Positions 50,220 through 58,816 of a stretch of DNA of 64,000 nucleotides are shown here, one piece after another. Below the pieces are notes generated by a model. That model did no database searches and was not told the origin of the DNA. It worked only from the letters and a program-made list of their open reading frames with translations. Position numbers and translations under genes: made by a program. The stretch covers positions 2,418,001-2,482,000 of the forward strand of contig OZ250179.1 of assembly GCA_965238125.1 (NCBI GenBank), read 5' to 3'. Position 1 is the stretch's first letter, and each line of letters opens with the position of its first letter. This stretch comes from UBA6623 sp965238125. Lineage in GTDB: Bacteria; Acidobacteriota; Terriglobia; Bryobacterales; UBA6623.

Positions 50220-51659
50220 TTACGGCCTGCCGAAGTATTGTTCGGAGGGCGCGGCGAAGAAAACGTGGATGCGGCCGGTCCGCGTTTTCTCGGTCGCGTC
50301 TTGTTCTTCAAGAAACGAAACGTCGGCCAGAAAATGCGTGGACCCGCGCGGCACCGGATAGTGGAGCAACGCCGGGGCGGGAATTTCCGTGATCGGGACC
50401 GCGTCCGGCTCCCCGGCTTCGCGGCGGTGATCGGCTGCCGGTCGAGATCCGTCGGGCCCGATGAAATGCCCCGGAGTTTCCTCGTGCAGCGGCGCTTCGT
50501 ATCCCGATTCTCCCAGGAATCGCGGATTCTGAAAACGGAAGCGACCCAGAGCAGCCGCGGCTCGGTTCTCGTCACCGCGATCGCTTCCGACACCTGGAAA
50601 CGATGAATCGGCCTCGAAGACGAAGTAGATGTGGCGATAACGATTGGGTGGAATTTCGACCTTCAGATCAAACGGCCGCGCGGCGTCGAGCCGGATCGGC
50701 GGCGTGCTGTAGACCGGTCCGGCATTGCCCGCGGGGTCGAGCCCGGTTTCTTGCTCCCAATGCGGGGGTTTTTCGTAATCCTGATTCGCGGAGATTTCGT
50801 CCCAAGTGGGCTTGGCCGACTCCACGCCGCCGGGCGGCACTTCGAGCCCCGCCACCCAAGCAACGCCGTTGAGGACCGCCTTTCGAAAGTTGTCGTCTCG
50901 ATAGTTGCGATGGTGGTGCGCGCCGGTGAAGCCGAAACCACGTCCCCCGCCGGGACGTTCGTAGGCCCAAGCAACGGCGTGGCGGTCACCGCGAAGCACG
51001 CTCGCGGTCACGTCGGGGTTGTTTGAGCTGGGGCCGTCGTTGCGCAGCAGAGTGCTCATCTGGGCGTGCGTTTCAAGAATCGGCGTGATCCCTTTGCGGT
51101 CGGGCACGAAGCGCATGTGGAAATACCACTCGTCGTAGACCGAGAAGGGTTTGAGCCCGTTGGCGGCGGGATGGTCGGGAAAGGCTGAAAATGCGGCCGC
51201 CCAATCGGGATTGATCGACCAACCCTTTTCGTGGTTCCCGCCGATCCAGCGGCGAACGGCTTCGGCTGGCGGGCCCTCGGGTGGTTCGACGGCGTAGTGA
51301 ATGAGGGCAATACCCAGGCCGCGCCCGGCCAGCGCGTCAACCTCGTCAAGATGCGGAAGCGCGACGTGTCTAGCACCTTCGCAGGCCATCACCAAAGCAT
51401 CGGCGTCGGCAAGTGTCTCGGCGTCGGGCCAGACGTCCTTTTCCATGACGACGGTTTCGAGTTTCGGCCATTGGTGTTTGAGAGATCGCGCGATCAATAA
51501 CAGGCCCGCCCGATGCTCGTGCATGCCGTAGCCATGGCTGCGCTCGCCGGGCACGAAGACGATTTTCACGGGGTCGGGAGCGCACCCGGAAAGCAGGAAG
51601 GCCGACAGCGCGAGCAGCGGAAAAATATACGGTCGGGGGCGACCTTGCACGAATCTCAT
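50220..51659 (-). CDS. ThuA-domain lipoprotein
   Basis: 479 residues; GGAG lies 8 bases before ATG 51657-51659. The signal ends in a lipobox (FLLSGC, near residue 25). Residues 30-270 are a ThuA-like class I glutamine amidotransferase-type fold: KIVFVPGERSHGYGMHEHRA, LADADALVMACEGARHVALP, LIHYAVEPPEGPPAEAVRRW, PGGGRGFGFTGAHHHRNYRD. Residues 320-479 form a beta-rich domain (NRYRHIYFVFEADSSFPGVG). ThuA proteins are found with sugar catabolism and with planctomycete-type secreted enzymes, but activity is undefined. It follows the HupE-like gene by 40 bases on the same strand, so the two may be one operon. Confidence 0.82.
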   Translation of the reverse strand: MRFVQGRPRPYIFPLLALSAFLLSGCAPDPVKIVFVPGERSHGYGMHEHRAGLLLIARSLKHQWPKLETVVMEKDVWPDAETLADADALVMACEGARHVALPHLDEVDALAGRGLGIALIHYAVEPPEGPPAEAVRRWIGGNHEKGWSINPDWAAAFSAFPDHPAANGLKPFSVYDEWYFHMRFVPDRKGITPILETHAQMSTLLRNDGPSSNNPDVTASVLRGDRHAVAWAYERPGGGRGFGFTGAHHHRNYRDDNFRKAVLNGVAWVAGLEVPPGGVESAKPTWDEISANQDYEKPPHWEQETGLDPAGNAGPVYSTPPIRLDAARPFDLKVEIPPNRYRHIYFVFEADSSFPGVGSDRGDENRAAAALGRFRFQNPRFLGESGYEAPLHEETPGHFIGPDGSRPAADHRREAGEPDAVPITEIPAPALLHYPVPRGSTHFLADVSFLEEQDATEKTRTGRIHVFFAAPSEQYFGRP

Positions 51660-51699
51660 TGACCGATCTCCGATCGCGACCGACGAGAGCCCGCGCCCC

Positions 51700-52749
51700 C
51701 TACGACTGCAGCCTCAGCATGAACCAAACCATTCCCACCACAAAGAGCATCGCGGCGCCGGCGCGCACCGGCTGTAGGCGCGGCAAGCTCCGCTCGATGC
51801 GGCTCAACAGCAGCGCGAACACAACCAGCAACGCGACCTCCGCCACGCTGACCCCGGCGAGCACGAAAACCGGATCCATCTCCGATTGCTCGAGAAAGCT
51901 GCCGAAGTAAAACCCGTGAAAAACGCCCATCGCGGCGGCTACCGTCCAGCGGTATCCGGCTTCGGGAAGCAGCAATACCTCAACCGCCAGGTAGGCGACG
52001 GTCAGCGCTCCCGCCGCTTCCAAAAACCGCGCCGAGGGCTGCCAGGATTTGGCGGCGACAACGACGGCCGACGCCGATTCAGCCAGCAGAAATGCAGCCG
52101 CCAGCCACAGCAGTTCCTTGCGGCCGCGGGCGGCCAAGACGAGTCCCAGGACAAACAAAATTTGAATCGGCCCCGAGATGACGCGCGTGAACCCGGCGCC
52201 GACTTCCGACCAAGCCACCTCGACGGCGGTCGGCGGCACGAAGTTGATCGTGGTTCGCGTAAAACGGAAATCGAAGACGAACTGCTCGCTGACGTCACCG
52301 CGCTCGGCACGAAGCAGATGCACATGGTTGGGCACCGTGACGGCGGCGAAGTCGCATTCGACATCGAGTTCGTCAATGGGATCGCTGAATTGAAACGCGG
52401 CGCGGCAAACATACCATCCACCGTTCTTGTCTTCCTCGCAAGACGCGTTTTCGGGTTCGGCTTGCTTTCCACCGCTTCGAACGTGGAAATTCTCGAGCAG
52501 CGTCTTTTGAGGCTCCTCCAAATGGGCGACCTCGTAGAGCGGCATACGAAGCTCGTATTCCGCTCGCGCGCCCTCGACGCGGAGTTCCCCATTGCTGAGG
52601 CTCATCACATGGGCGGAAGCGGGGGAGGGGTAAAGGAACCAGAGGATCAGGCTGGCGGTTGCGGACAATCCCCAGGTCAGTCGTGTTTCGAAACTGAAGG
52701 TTGTTTGTGGAGAACGCACGGGTGACCGCGAGACTAGGCCGCATTCCAT
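51700..52749 (-). CDS. HupE/UreJ-like membrane protein
   Basis: 349 residues. A signal/membrane segment (ATASLILWFLYPSPASAH) precedes an extracytoplasmic beta-rich domain (residues 45-175: GELRVEGARAEYELRMPLYE, NGGWYVCRAAFQFSDPIDEL). Residues 180-349 hold six predicted helices like HupE/UreJ proteins: GPIQILFVLGLVLAARG, VAAAMGVFHGFYFGSFLEQS with conserved His, MDPVFVLAGVSVAEVALLVV. Such proteins are proposed nickel/cobalt permeases, but HupE_2-type proteins with this exported N-domain have no proven substrate. The proximal gene of the pair with the ThuA lipoprotein. Confidence 0.78.
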   Translation of the reverse strand: MECGLVSRSPVRSPQTTFSFETRLTWGLSATASLILWFLYPSPASAHVMSLSNGELRVEGARAEYELRMPLYEVAHLEEPQKTLLENFHVRSGGKQAEPENASCEEDKNGGWYVCRAAFQFSDPIDELDVECDFAAVTVPNHVHLLRAERGDVSEQFVFDFRFTRTTINFVPPTAVEVAWSEVGAGFTRVISGPIQILFVLGLVLAARGRKELLWLAAAFLLAESASAVVVAAKSWQPSARFLEAAGALTVAYLAVEVLLLPEAGYRWTVAAAMGVFHGFYFGSFLEQSEMDPVFVLAGVSVAEVALLVVFALLLSRIERSLPRLQPVRAGAAMLFVVGMVWFMLRLQS

Positions 52750-52759
52750 CTTACAATCG

Positions 52760-52998
52760 CAAACCGAGCCGCGCGCGTAAGCAAGCGGTATCCGATGCGG
52801 CCGCCAAGGGAGCGCGGAAGCGGCGATCCCACGAAACTCGCTGCGGGGCGTCCGTCGCTGGTGGACAACGGAAGCCGTCCCCAGCCTGGCTCTACGGCGG
52901 AGAGTATTGAGCCTGGCGCCGCGCAGTGCACTTCCACCACCGTCCTTCGGGCTGAACAGTCATCGCACACCGCTTGCTGACGCGCGCGGCTCGGTTTG
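52760..52998. repeat. 239-bp element with 30-bp inverted ends (family C, complete)
   Basis: The left arm at 52760-52789 starts CAAACCGAGCCGCGCGCGTA; the right arm at 52969-52998 is its complement with a single mismatch. The interior has no gene. Single arms or halves occur at 5000-5035, 15436-15461 and 26205-26283. Its size and ends resemble a miniature inverted-repeat or REPIN-type element. Confidence 0.88.
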
Positions 52999-53018
52999 GA
53001 GTTGATGACGCGCAACGC

Positions 53019-54332
53019 CTATCGCGCGGCCGCCGCCAACTGCCCCGTTTGGCGCAGCAGGTTGAGCTTCGCCTTTTGGACCGCGTATTGCGAATCGTAG
53101 TAGGCGCTCCAAGCGCGGCTTTCTTCGAGCCGGGCGCGCTCGATTTCTTCCATGGCAATGAGGCCTTCGTCAAAACGCGTCAGTTCGACGCTGAGTTTTT
53201 CGCGCGCGAAATCGAGTTCCTCGCGCGACAACCCTTGCAGGCTTTCGGCCAGCCCCAAGTCTTCGTACAGGCGCGTGATTTCTAAATCCAGCCCCGACTC
53301 GAGAGCTTTGCGCCGCACTCCGAGTTGCCGTGCCTCCACGCGGATCTTGCCCGCCCGCGCGCCCGCTTCGCGACGCCCGAAAACGGGGACCTGGAACGAC
53401 ATGCCGAACTGCCCGTTGTGTCGCTGAAACTTATTGAAGAAATCTTCATGGTTGTTGAAACGACCCAACAGAGAATATTGCGCGACCAAATCAATTCTCG
53501 GAAACAGCGACCCCTTTGCCGCCCGCAGGGCGTACCCGTTGGCGCGCAGATCAGCGTCGATGCGTTTCAGCTCCGGGTTATGGTCGAGAGTCAAGGCCCG
53601 CGCCGCCGAGGGGTTCTCCGGCAGCACGGCCGTTTGGACGAAATCCCCGGGCGCGGGCTCGATCCGACTCTCTCGGCCCAATCCCAACTCGTGCCGCAAC
53701 GTGGCCTCGAGGACTTTCGCCCGAGCCTGTTCGGTTTCCCACTCGCGGCCGGCCTTGGCCGCGTCCAAGCGCGCGCGCCGCTCGGCCAAAGGAATCGCGC
53801 GGCCCTCGGCGACCCGCGTGGCGACAACGCGTTCGATGCGCCCGAGATGATCGGTCTGGTCGCGCAGCAACCGCGAGCGCCGCCACGAGCGTTCGAAATC
53901 GAGATAGGTCGAGGCGACGCGAAAGGCGACTTCGTCTTGCCTCGAGGCGACAACATAGTCGGCGGCGGCGGCGAGTTCACGGGCCTGTTTGACGCGGCTC
54001 GATTGCTCACGGTTGTAGAGAAATTGGCGACCCACCGCGCGAAAGATCGAGGGCGAGGCGCCGTCGACGCTCTGGGGGATTCCGCCAGTGGCCGCCAAGC
54101 CGGAGCCAACGACCAGTTGCGGGGAAAACGGCGCGCGAGCCTCGCGCACGGCGTACCCGGCTTTTTCGGCGTCAAGTCGTGCCAGCAACACGTCGGGATT
54201 TTGTTCGAGCGCGATGCCGATCGCTTGCCGTAAGGTGATCGGTCGCGGCGGCTCGGCGCGGAGAGCGGACGAGGCGACCACCACGAACACAAGAACAGCG
54301 GCGACGCGGGAGAACACTTGATTTCTACTCAT
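53019..54332 (-). CDS. TolC-family outer-membrane efflux protein
   Basis: 437 residues from ATG 54330-54332, overlapping the permease stop by 8 bases (ATGAGTAG). A signal peptide (VAAVLVFVVVASSALRA) is followed by two outer-membrane-efflux repeats rich in long coiled coils: PITLRQAIGIALEQNPDVLL, TYLDFERSWRRSRLLRDQTD, and ALTLDHNPELKRIDADLRAN, YEDLGLAESLQGLSREELDF. The trimer would form the outer channel and periplasmic tunnel. Last gene of the efflux operon running from 57619. Confidence 0.92.
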   Translation of the reverse strand: MSRNQVFSRVAAVLVFVVVASSALRAEPPRPITLRQAIGIALEQNPDVLLARLDAEKAGYAVREARAPFSPQLVVGSGLAATGGIPQSVDGASPSIFRAVGRQFLYNREQSSRVKQARELAAAADYVVASRQDEVAFRVASTYLDFERSWRRSRLLRDQTDHLGRIERVVATRVAEGRAIPLAERRARLDAAKAGREWETEQARAKVLEATLRHELGLGRESRIEPAPGDFVQTAVLPENPSAARALTLDHNPELKRIDADLRANGYALRAAKGSLFPRIDLVAQYSLLGRFNNHEDFFNKFQRHNGQFGMSFQVPVFGRREAGARAGKIRVEARQLGVRRKALESGLDLEITRLYEDLGLAESLQGLSREELDFAREKLSVELTRFDEGLIAMEEIERARLEESRAWSAYYDSQYAVQKAKLNLLRQTGQLAAAAR

Positions 54333-55563
54333 AACGAAGAGCCTCGACAGGATCCAATTTCGCCGCGCGAGAGGCGGGCAGCAAGCCGAAAACAATACCC
54401 ACGGCGCACGAAACCGCCAGCGCCGCGGCAACGGAAAGCGGGGCAATAGGAATCGTCAACTCCGGCAACAGCACACGCGCCGTCAACGGAACCGCCACTC
54501 CCGCCGCGACGCCGACCAAGCCGCCCATCATGCTCAGACACACCGCTTCCATCAGGAACTGAGCCTTGACCTGCCGCCGCTCGGCCCCCACCGACAAGCG
54601 GATGCCGATTTCCTTGGTCCGCTCGGCGACCGAGATCAACATGATATTCATGATGAAAATACCACTGATGATCAACGTCAACGCCGCGACGAGAATCAAC
54701 ACGGCGGTCAGCGCGCGGGCGATTTCCCGGGCGGCTGTGAGAATGGCGGTGAGATTCTCCACGCGATAGCGCGAGCCCGGACGATGACGAGAGACCAGAA
54801 CGCTTTCGACCACGGCCGTCACTTCTTCGACGTCCGAGGCCGAGCGCACCGACACATACAACGGATCGACTCGTTCCCTGGTCTGGAAATACTCGATCAC
54901 GCTGATCGGCATCAGCACCGAATCGGCGGCGACCTCGGTCTGTCCCAGTGTTTCGACGCCTTCGCGAAAAACACCGACCACGGTAAAGCGCAGCTTGTGA
55001 ACGGGGATCGATTCTCCGATGGCGGCCTCCAAGGAGCCGAACAATTTCTCGGCCAACGGTTCGGTCAGCAGGCAGACCTTGGCACGCCTTTCGACATCAT
55101 CGGCATCGAAGAATCGTCCCGCCGGAATTTCCAAATTGCGAACCGTCCGATACTCCGCGCTTGAACCCAGCACCCGAATCTGCTGCTCTCGACCATCGAC
55201 GAAAAGGCGGTCCCAACTTCCCATCACGCCCGCCACGGCGCCGGCACGCGGGCCGAGTCGTCGACGAACGGCTTCGACATCGGCGAGTGTGATGTAGTCG
55301 GCTTCGGACTCGGAAACATTCCCGCCGGCTTCGTAGTAGGCGTAAACCAGGTTCGACCCGACGCCTTGAATCTGCTGAACCACGAAATCGCGGCCCGTCA
55401 TTGCCGTGCTGACGACAACGATGACCGAGGCATTGGCGACAACCATGCTAAGCGCCGTCAGTAGGCTCCGCGTTTTGTGCGCTCGAATCGAAGCTGCGGC
55501 GAAGCCCACCGCGTCGCGAAACAATCGTCCGCCCGGGGTCGTTTCGTTTGAAGAGGGCGTCAT
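54325..55563 (-). CDS. MacB/FtsX-type ABC transporter permease without ATPase domain
   Basis: 412 residues. An N-terminal helix (LLTALSMVVANASVIVVVST), a periplasmic MacB_PCD domain (residues 60-270: GSNLVYAYYEAGGNVSESEA, DADDVERRAKVCLLTEPLAE), and three C-terminal helices, with IFIMNIMLISVAERTKEIGI and GAERRQVKAQFLMEAV marking the FtsX domain. Such permeases use mechanotransmission with HlyD/MacA and TolC partners to export macrolides, siderophores or peptides. The ATP-binding subunit is not fused and not encoded in this operon. The neighbouring TPR gene ends 11 bases upstream. Confidence 0.9.
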   Translation of the reverse strand: MTPSSNETTPGGRLFRDAVGFAAASIRAHKTRSLLTALSMVVANASVIVVVSTAMTGRDFVVQQIQGVGSNLVYAYYEAGGNVSESEADYITLADVEAVRRRLGPRAGAVAGVMGSWDRLFVDGREQQIRVLGSSAEYRTVRNLEIPAGRFFDADDVERRAKVCLLTEPLAEKLFGSLEAAIGESIPVHKLRFTVVGVFREGVETLGQTEVAADSVLMPISVIEYFQTRERVDPLYVSVRSASDVEEVTAVVESVLVSRHRPGSRYRVENLTAILTAAREIARALTAVLILVAALTLIISGIFIMNIMLISVAERTKEIGIRLSVGAERRQVKAQFLMEAVCLSMMGGLVGVAAGVAVPLTARVLLPELTIPIAPLSVAAALAVSCAVGIVFGLLPASRAAKLDPVEALRYE

Positions 55564-55574
55564 CGCTTCAGCAT

Positions 55575-56357
55575 TTAGGGCTTGAGCAGCTTGCGCGCTT
55601 CCCAGCGTGGCGAGGCGTCAGGGTCGAGTTCCGCCGCGAGGAAGCGCTTGAGCAGCGAATGGGCTTCGGCCTTTCCGCGCCCGGAACGAAGCAACGCCTT
55701 GGCCCTTGAAAACCAAACTTCCGGCCATTCCGGGTACTTCTCGAATGCCTCGTCGTAGAGCCGATCGCTTTCGACCGTTGCGCCGTTGCGACTTTGAAAC
55801 GACGCCAACGCGAGCAGGCTTTCGAGGTCGTCAGGATCGATGCGGTGCGCTCGCCGCAATCTTTCCTCCGCCTCGACGTGCTTGCCGCGTTTCTCGTCGA
55901 TCGCGGCCATGGCATGCTCTCCGGCGGCTTCGTCAAGAGCCTTGATCTTGTCGGCGACTCCGCCGGCGCGCTCCAACCCGCCGCCGATCATACTCGGCGC
56001 TTGCAGATAAAACGCAAAGAGGTCTTCGAGGGCTTTGAGATTCGAGGGGTCCAGCGCAACGGCTTGTTCGAAGCAGACGCGCGTTTTCTTCGCCAGCCCG
56101 AGCGCCGAAAACAGCTTCCACTTGCTCATGGTCTCGGCCCGACGCCCATACGCTCGGCCCAGCCAACGCCGATATTCCGAGTCCTCGGGATCGGCGGCCG
56201 TCACGAGTTCAAAGACCTTGATCGCCTGCCTGTAGTTTTCGTCGAGATAGAAACCGAGGCCCTGTTGGAAAACATCGTCGGGAGCGTGCGAAGACGGCGG
56301 CGCGGAGAACGCGCCCGTCCACGCCAACAATCCAAGGATGATCGCGCGGATTCGCAT
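55575..56357 (-). CDS. TPR-repeat protein of the efflux operon
   Basis: 260 residues from ATG 56355-56357, giving a signal peptide (MRIRAIILGLLAWTGAFSA); an alternative GTG at 56393 overlaps the adaptor stop (GTGA) and would add 12 residues. Tetratricopeptide-like helical pairs: FQQGLGFYLDENYRQAIKVF, EDSEYRRWLGRAYGRRAETM, CFEQAVALDPSNLKALEDLF, AEERLRRAHRIDPDDLESLL. Probably periplasmic, scaffolding or substrate-linked, role unknown. It sits where an ATPase gene is expected between adaptor and permease. Confidence 0.8.
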   Translation of the reverse strand: MRIRAIILGLLAWTGAFSAPPSSHAPDDVFQQGLGFYLDENYRQAIKVFELVTAADPEDSEYRRWLGRAYGRRAETMSKWKLFSALGLAKKTRVCFEQAVALDPSNLKALEDLFAFYLQAPSMIGGGLERAGGVADKIKALDEAAGEHAMAAIDEKRGKHVEAEERLRRAHRIDPDDLESLLALASFQSRNGATVESDRLYDEAFEKYPEWPEVWFSRAKALLRSGRGKAEAHSLLKRFLAAELDPDASPRWEARKLLKP

Positions 56358-56389
56358 GGCGTTCTTGCGGAAACCTCGGGCCGGCCCGC

Positions 56390-57619
56390 TCACATCTCAG
56401 CGCGGACTTTCTGTCCCGGCTCCAATGGGGACCCGCCGGGCAACAGTACGCGATCTCCTTCGGCAACGCCCGCCCGCACCTCGACAAGCGAAGCGGTCCG
56501 CAAGCCTAACTCGACGGCTTGCTGGCGCGCCGTTTCGCCCTCGGCGTGAAGCCAAAGATAGCTTTGGCCGTCCTGTTCGACGACAGCCTCTCGCGGCACC
56601 GTCAGCACGCTCTTCACGGCGCCGCTCTCGATTCGCGCGCTTACGGTGAGCTTGGGAATCAGCAAACCCTCGTGGTTTTCGACGGTGCAAATCACTTCTC
56701 CCACCCGACGCGTGTCGAGCGAGACGATGCGGGTCGGCAGACGGTCGATGCGTCCTTCCCAACTCTGTTCAGGATAAGCATCCGCCTCCAGAATGACTCT
56801 CGCATCCTGTTTCACTCGGCCCAACTCCGGCTCATCCACGAACACCACGACGCGAACCGCGTCGAGCTTGCCCACCCGCGCGATCACGGCCCCGCGGTCC
56901 ACATAGTCTCCCGGTCGAACCTCCAGCGCATAAAGGACGCCCTCGGCCGGCGAGCGCACCGCCGACGCCCGCAAGCGACGCTCGGCCGAACGAGCCGCCG
57001 CGGCCGCTTCCGAGACGCGCGCGGCGGCCAGCCGTCGCTGCTCGGGATCGGCGCGCAGCTCCCATTGTTTCTTGACAGCCGCCAAGTCGGCCTCTCGTTC
57101 AGAGAGCGCGGCACGAGCCTCGTTCAGTTCAATGCGGGGAGCGGCTTGGCCGGCAACCAATCTTTCGAGAGAAGCGACCTTCCCCCGCGCTCGCTCATCG
57201 GCGCGTCGCGCGGCCTTGAGCCGGGCTTCGATGTCCGCGGTCTCCGCGGCCGGCCCGCCATGTTCGGCTTGCGCCGACTCCGCCTCGGCCGCTCGTAGAC
57301 GAGCTTTCGCTTGGTCCAAATCAGTACCCGCGCTTTCGTCCTCGATTGTGGCCACGACGGCGCCCCGGGAGACACGGTCGCCCTTTTGGACCGGCGTCGT
57401 CCGAACCCGGCCGGCGATCGGCGCGCTGATGGCGTAATCTTCCGTCGGCTCAACTCGGCCGTTCGTCGTCAGAAATCGAACCAAGTCTCGGCGCTCGACC
57501 GGTACGGATCGAACAACCGGGCGTTCCGCGCAACGGAAAGAAACGGCCGCAACGGCGGCGAGGGCGATGACGGGGCCGAGGCGGCCCACTCGGCTCGAGG
57601 TGTTGCGTATTACGCTCAT
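56390..57619 (-). CDS. HlyD/MacA-family periplasmic adaptor
   Basis: 409 residues from ATG 57617-57619; the frame continues upstream through a dispersed repeat (family B) to 57868, which is rejected. A membrane/signal segment (GPVIALAAVAAVSF) precedes a barrel-sandwich domain split by a long coiled-coil hairpin (residues 110-230: LDQAKARLRAAEAESAQAEH, RIELNEARAALSEREADLAA), then the beta-barrel (DAVRVVVFVDEPELGRVKQD) and membrane-proximal domain (VLTVPREAVVEQDGQSYLWL). It joins the inner-membrane permease to TolC. First gene of the operon; its promoter must lie in or near the repeat at 57645-57787. Confidence 0.9.
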   Translation of the reverse strand: MSVIRNTSSRVGRLGPVIALAAVAAVSFRCAERPVVRSVPVERRDLVRFLTTNGRVEPTEDYAISAPIAGRVRTTPVQKGDRVSRGAVVATIEDESAGTDLDQAKARLRAAEAESAQAEHGGPAAETADIEARLKAARRADERARGKVASLERLVAGQAAPRIELNEARAALSEREADLAAVKKQWELRADPEQRRLAAARVSEAAAAARSAERRLRASAVRSPAEGVLYALEVRPGDYVDRGAVIARVGKLDAVRVVVFVDEPELGRVKQDARVILEADAYPEQSWEGRIDRLPTRIVSLDTRRVGEVICTVENHEGLLIPKLTVSARIESGAVKSVLTVPREAVVEQDGQSYLWLHAEGETARQQAVELGLRTASLVEVRAGVAEGDRVLLPGGSPLEPGQKVRAEM

Positions 57620-57644
57620 GTCCGGAAAAATCGCGAACTCCTTG

Positions 57645-57787
57645 GAAAATAGCCCAGGGTGGAGCCGAGGGCGGAACCCTGGGTAGAACGCCCACCGCCG
57701 GAGCCCTGAAAGGGCGGCAGGAACGCCCGCACACCCATTTTCGTGGCGGTATCGTGAATCCGCGAGTTCATAGAAACGGACTGTACG
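57645..57787 (+). repeat. dispersed repeat family B, full copy upstream of the efflux operon
   Basis: GGAAAATAGCCCAGGGT with ACCCTGGGT (hairpin), GGAGCCCTGAAAGGGCGGCA, CCCATTTTCGTGGCGGTATC and ATAGAAACGGACTGT, in the same order as 20050-20222. Confidence 0.9.
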
Positions 57788-57822
57788 CTTTTCCGCGTCC
57801 TCTGACCTACGCCGCCGAGCCG

Positions 57823-58611
57823 CTACGACCCCGGCTCCGTCGGTGTCGGATGCACGCTGAAATCCCACACCCGAACGTCCGCCTTGCCCCGCGTAAACTC
57901 GATCACCGCGTACTCGCCTGGCGCAATCGGCTTAACCGGCCACACCTTGTAAACCAGCGGCGCGAGTTGCTGTCGAAAGATCTCGATCTCTTCCTGTTCC
58001 TCGAACACTTCCGTGCCCTTGGGCCCTTTCGTGAGGCGCTGAACGACGCGGTTCTTGCCTTTCTTCTCGGTGAGCCGGACAAACATCAGCCGCTCGATTT
58101 TCTCGAGCCGCGCGTAGAGCATCGGTTTGTCGCCCTGGACCTTGAATTCCGACTCCGTACCCGCGATTTCCAAAGTCGATTTGCCGAGAAACACCGGGGC
58201 CAAGGCTTTCAGAAAGGTTCTTTTCTTATTACCGACGACGATGACTTCCGCTTGTCCCACCGATTTAAGAGCTTCTCCCCGAAGGTAATACACGCCGAAA
58301 CCGAGCGGAACACGATGGAGTTCGGTGCGCGCCTTGCGGCGGGCGATGCGCTCGACGCGGTCCTCCTCGGCGCGGGTCGCGCGGGTGGATTGCTTGCGTT
58401 TCTGTTCGCGTTCGGTCTTTTCGAGATCCACGTACGAGAGCGGAATTTCCTCCCAGCCGCTGCGTTCAAGGCTGTAGTAGCGCACGCGGTCGTCGACGAC
58501 CTCATACTTCTTGACGGTCAAATCACCGCCGTCCTTGAGGTAGAGGTTGATCTTCTGTCCCGCCAGCAGCGGCACGAAAATCAGAGTCAAAGCAGCCGCG
58601 ACAAGACGCAT
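57823..58611 (-). CDS. secreted hypothetical protein
   Basis: 262 residues; signal peptide MRLVAAALTLIFVPLLAGQ. The first part (INLYLKDGGDLTVKKYEVVD, DRVRYYSLERSGWEEIPLSY) looks like a small beta domain, followed by a very basic helix (EREQKRKQSTRATRAEEDRV). The second half (LYARLEKIERLMFVRLTEKK, NRVVQRLTKGPKGTEVFEEQ, APGEYAVIEFTRGKADVRVW) is beta-rich. This type of protein, with a KDGGDLTVKKYEV start, is seen in acidobacteria; I do not know a function. It lies 204 bases upstream of the efflux operon but is separated from it by a repeat. Confidence 0.7.
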   Translation of the reverse strand: MRLVAAALTLIFVPLLAGQKINLYLKDGGDLTVKKYEVVDDRVRYYSLERSGWEEIPLSYVDLEKTEREQKRKQSTRATRAEEDRVERIARRKARTELHRVPLGFGVYYLRGEALKSVGQAEVIVVGNKKRTFLKALAPVFLGKSTLEIAGTESEFKVQGDKPMLYARLEKIERLMFVRLTEKKGKNRVVQRLTKGPKGTEVFEEQEEIEIFRQQLAPLVYKVWPVKPIAPGEYAVIEFTRGKADVRVWDFSVHPTPTEPGS

Positions 58612-58699
58612 GGAGTTGGGAACCGAACCTTGCCGAAAGTCCCACTTAATCTTAACGCGCGGGCCGTGAAAGGGGTTACCGATCGCAGCTCAAATACAG

Positions 58700-58772
58700 T
58701 AGCGACAAACACTCGTGTTTGTCCTAGCCCGTCCTAGCCCCCAGTTGAGACAAGCTCTCAGCTTGTCTCCCC
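58700..58772. repeat. double-hairpin dispersed repeat, family E (copy 2)
   Basis: GACAAACAC-TC-GTGTTTGTC (58704-58723) and GACAAGCT-CTC-AGCTTGTC (58749-58767), as at 9512-9586. CCTAGCCCGT is duplicated between them here. Between two minus-strand genes. Confidence 0.88.
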
Positions 58773-58816
58773 CCCGGGTCCCCAAACATCTTCCCTCAGG
58801 CCATACCCACAGACAT

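Noticed and set aside
50016..50606. A 196-codon plus-strand frame overlapping the ThuA gene end
   Set aside because: It is antisense to the ThuA-domain protein and Arg-rich without motifs.
57620..57868. Longer start for the HlyD adaptor
   Set aside because: The extra 83 codons translate a dispersed repeat present elsewhere in non-coding DNA; the inner ATG gives a normal export segment.
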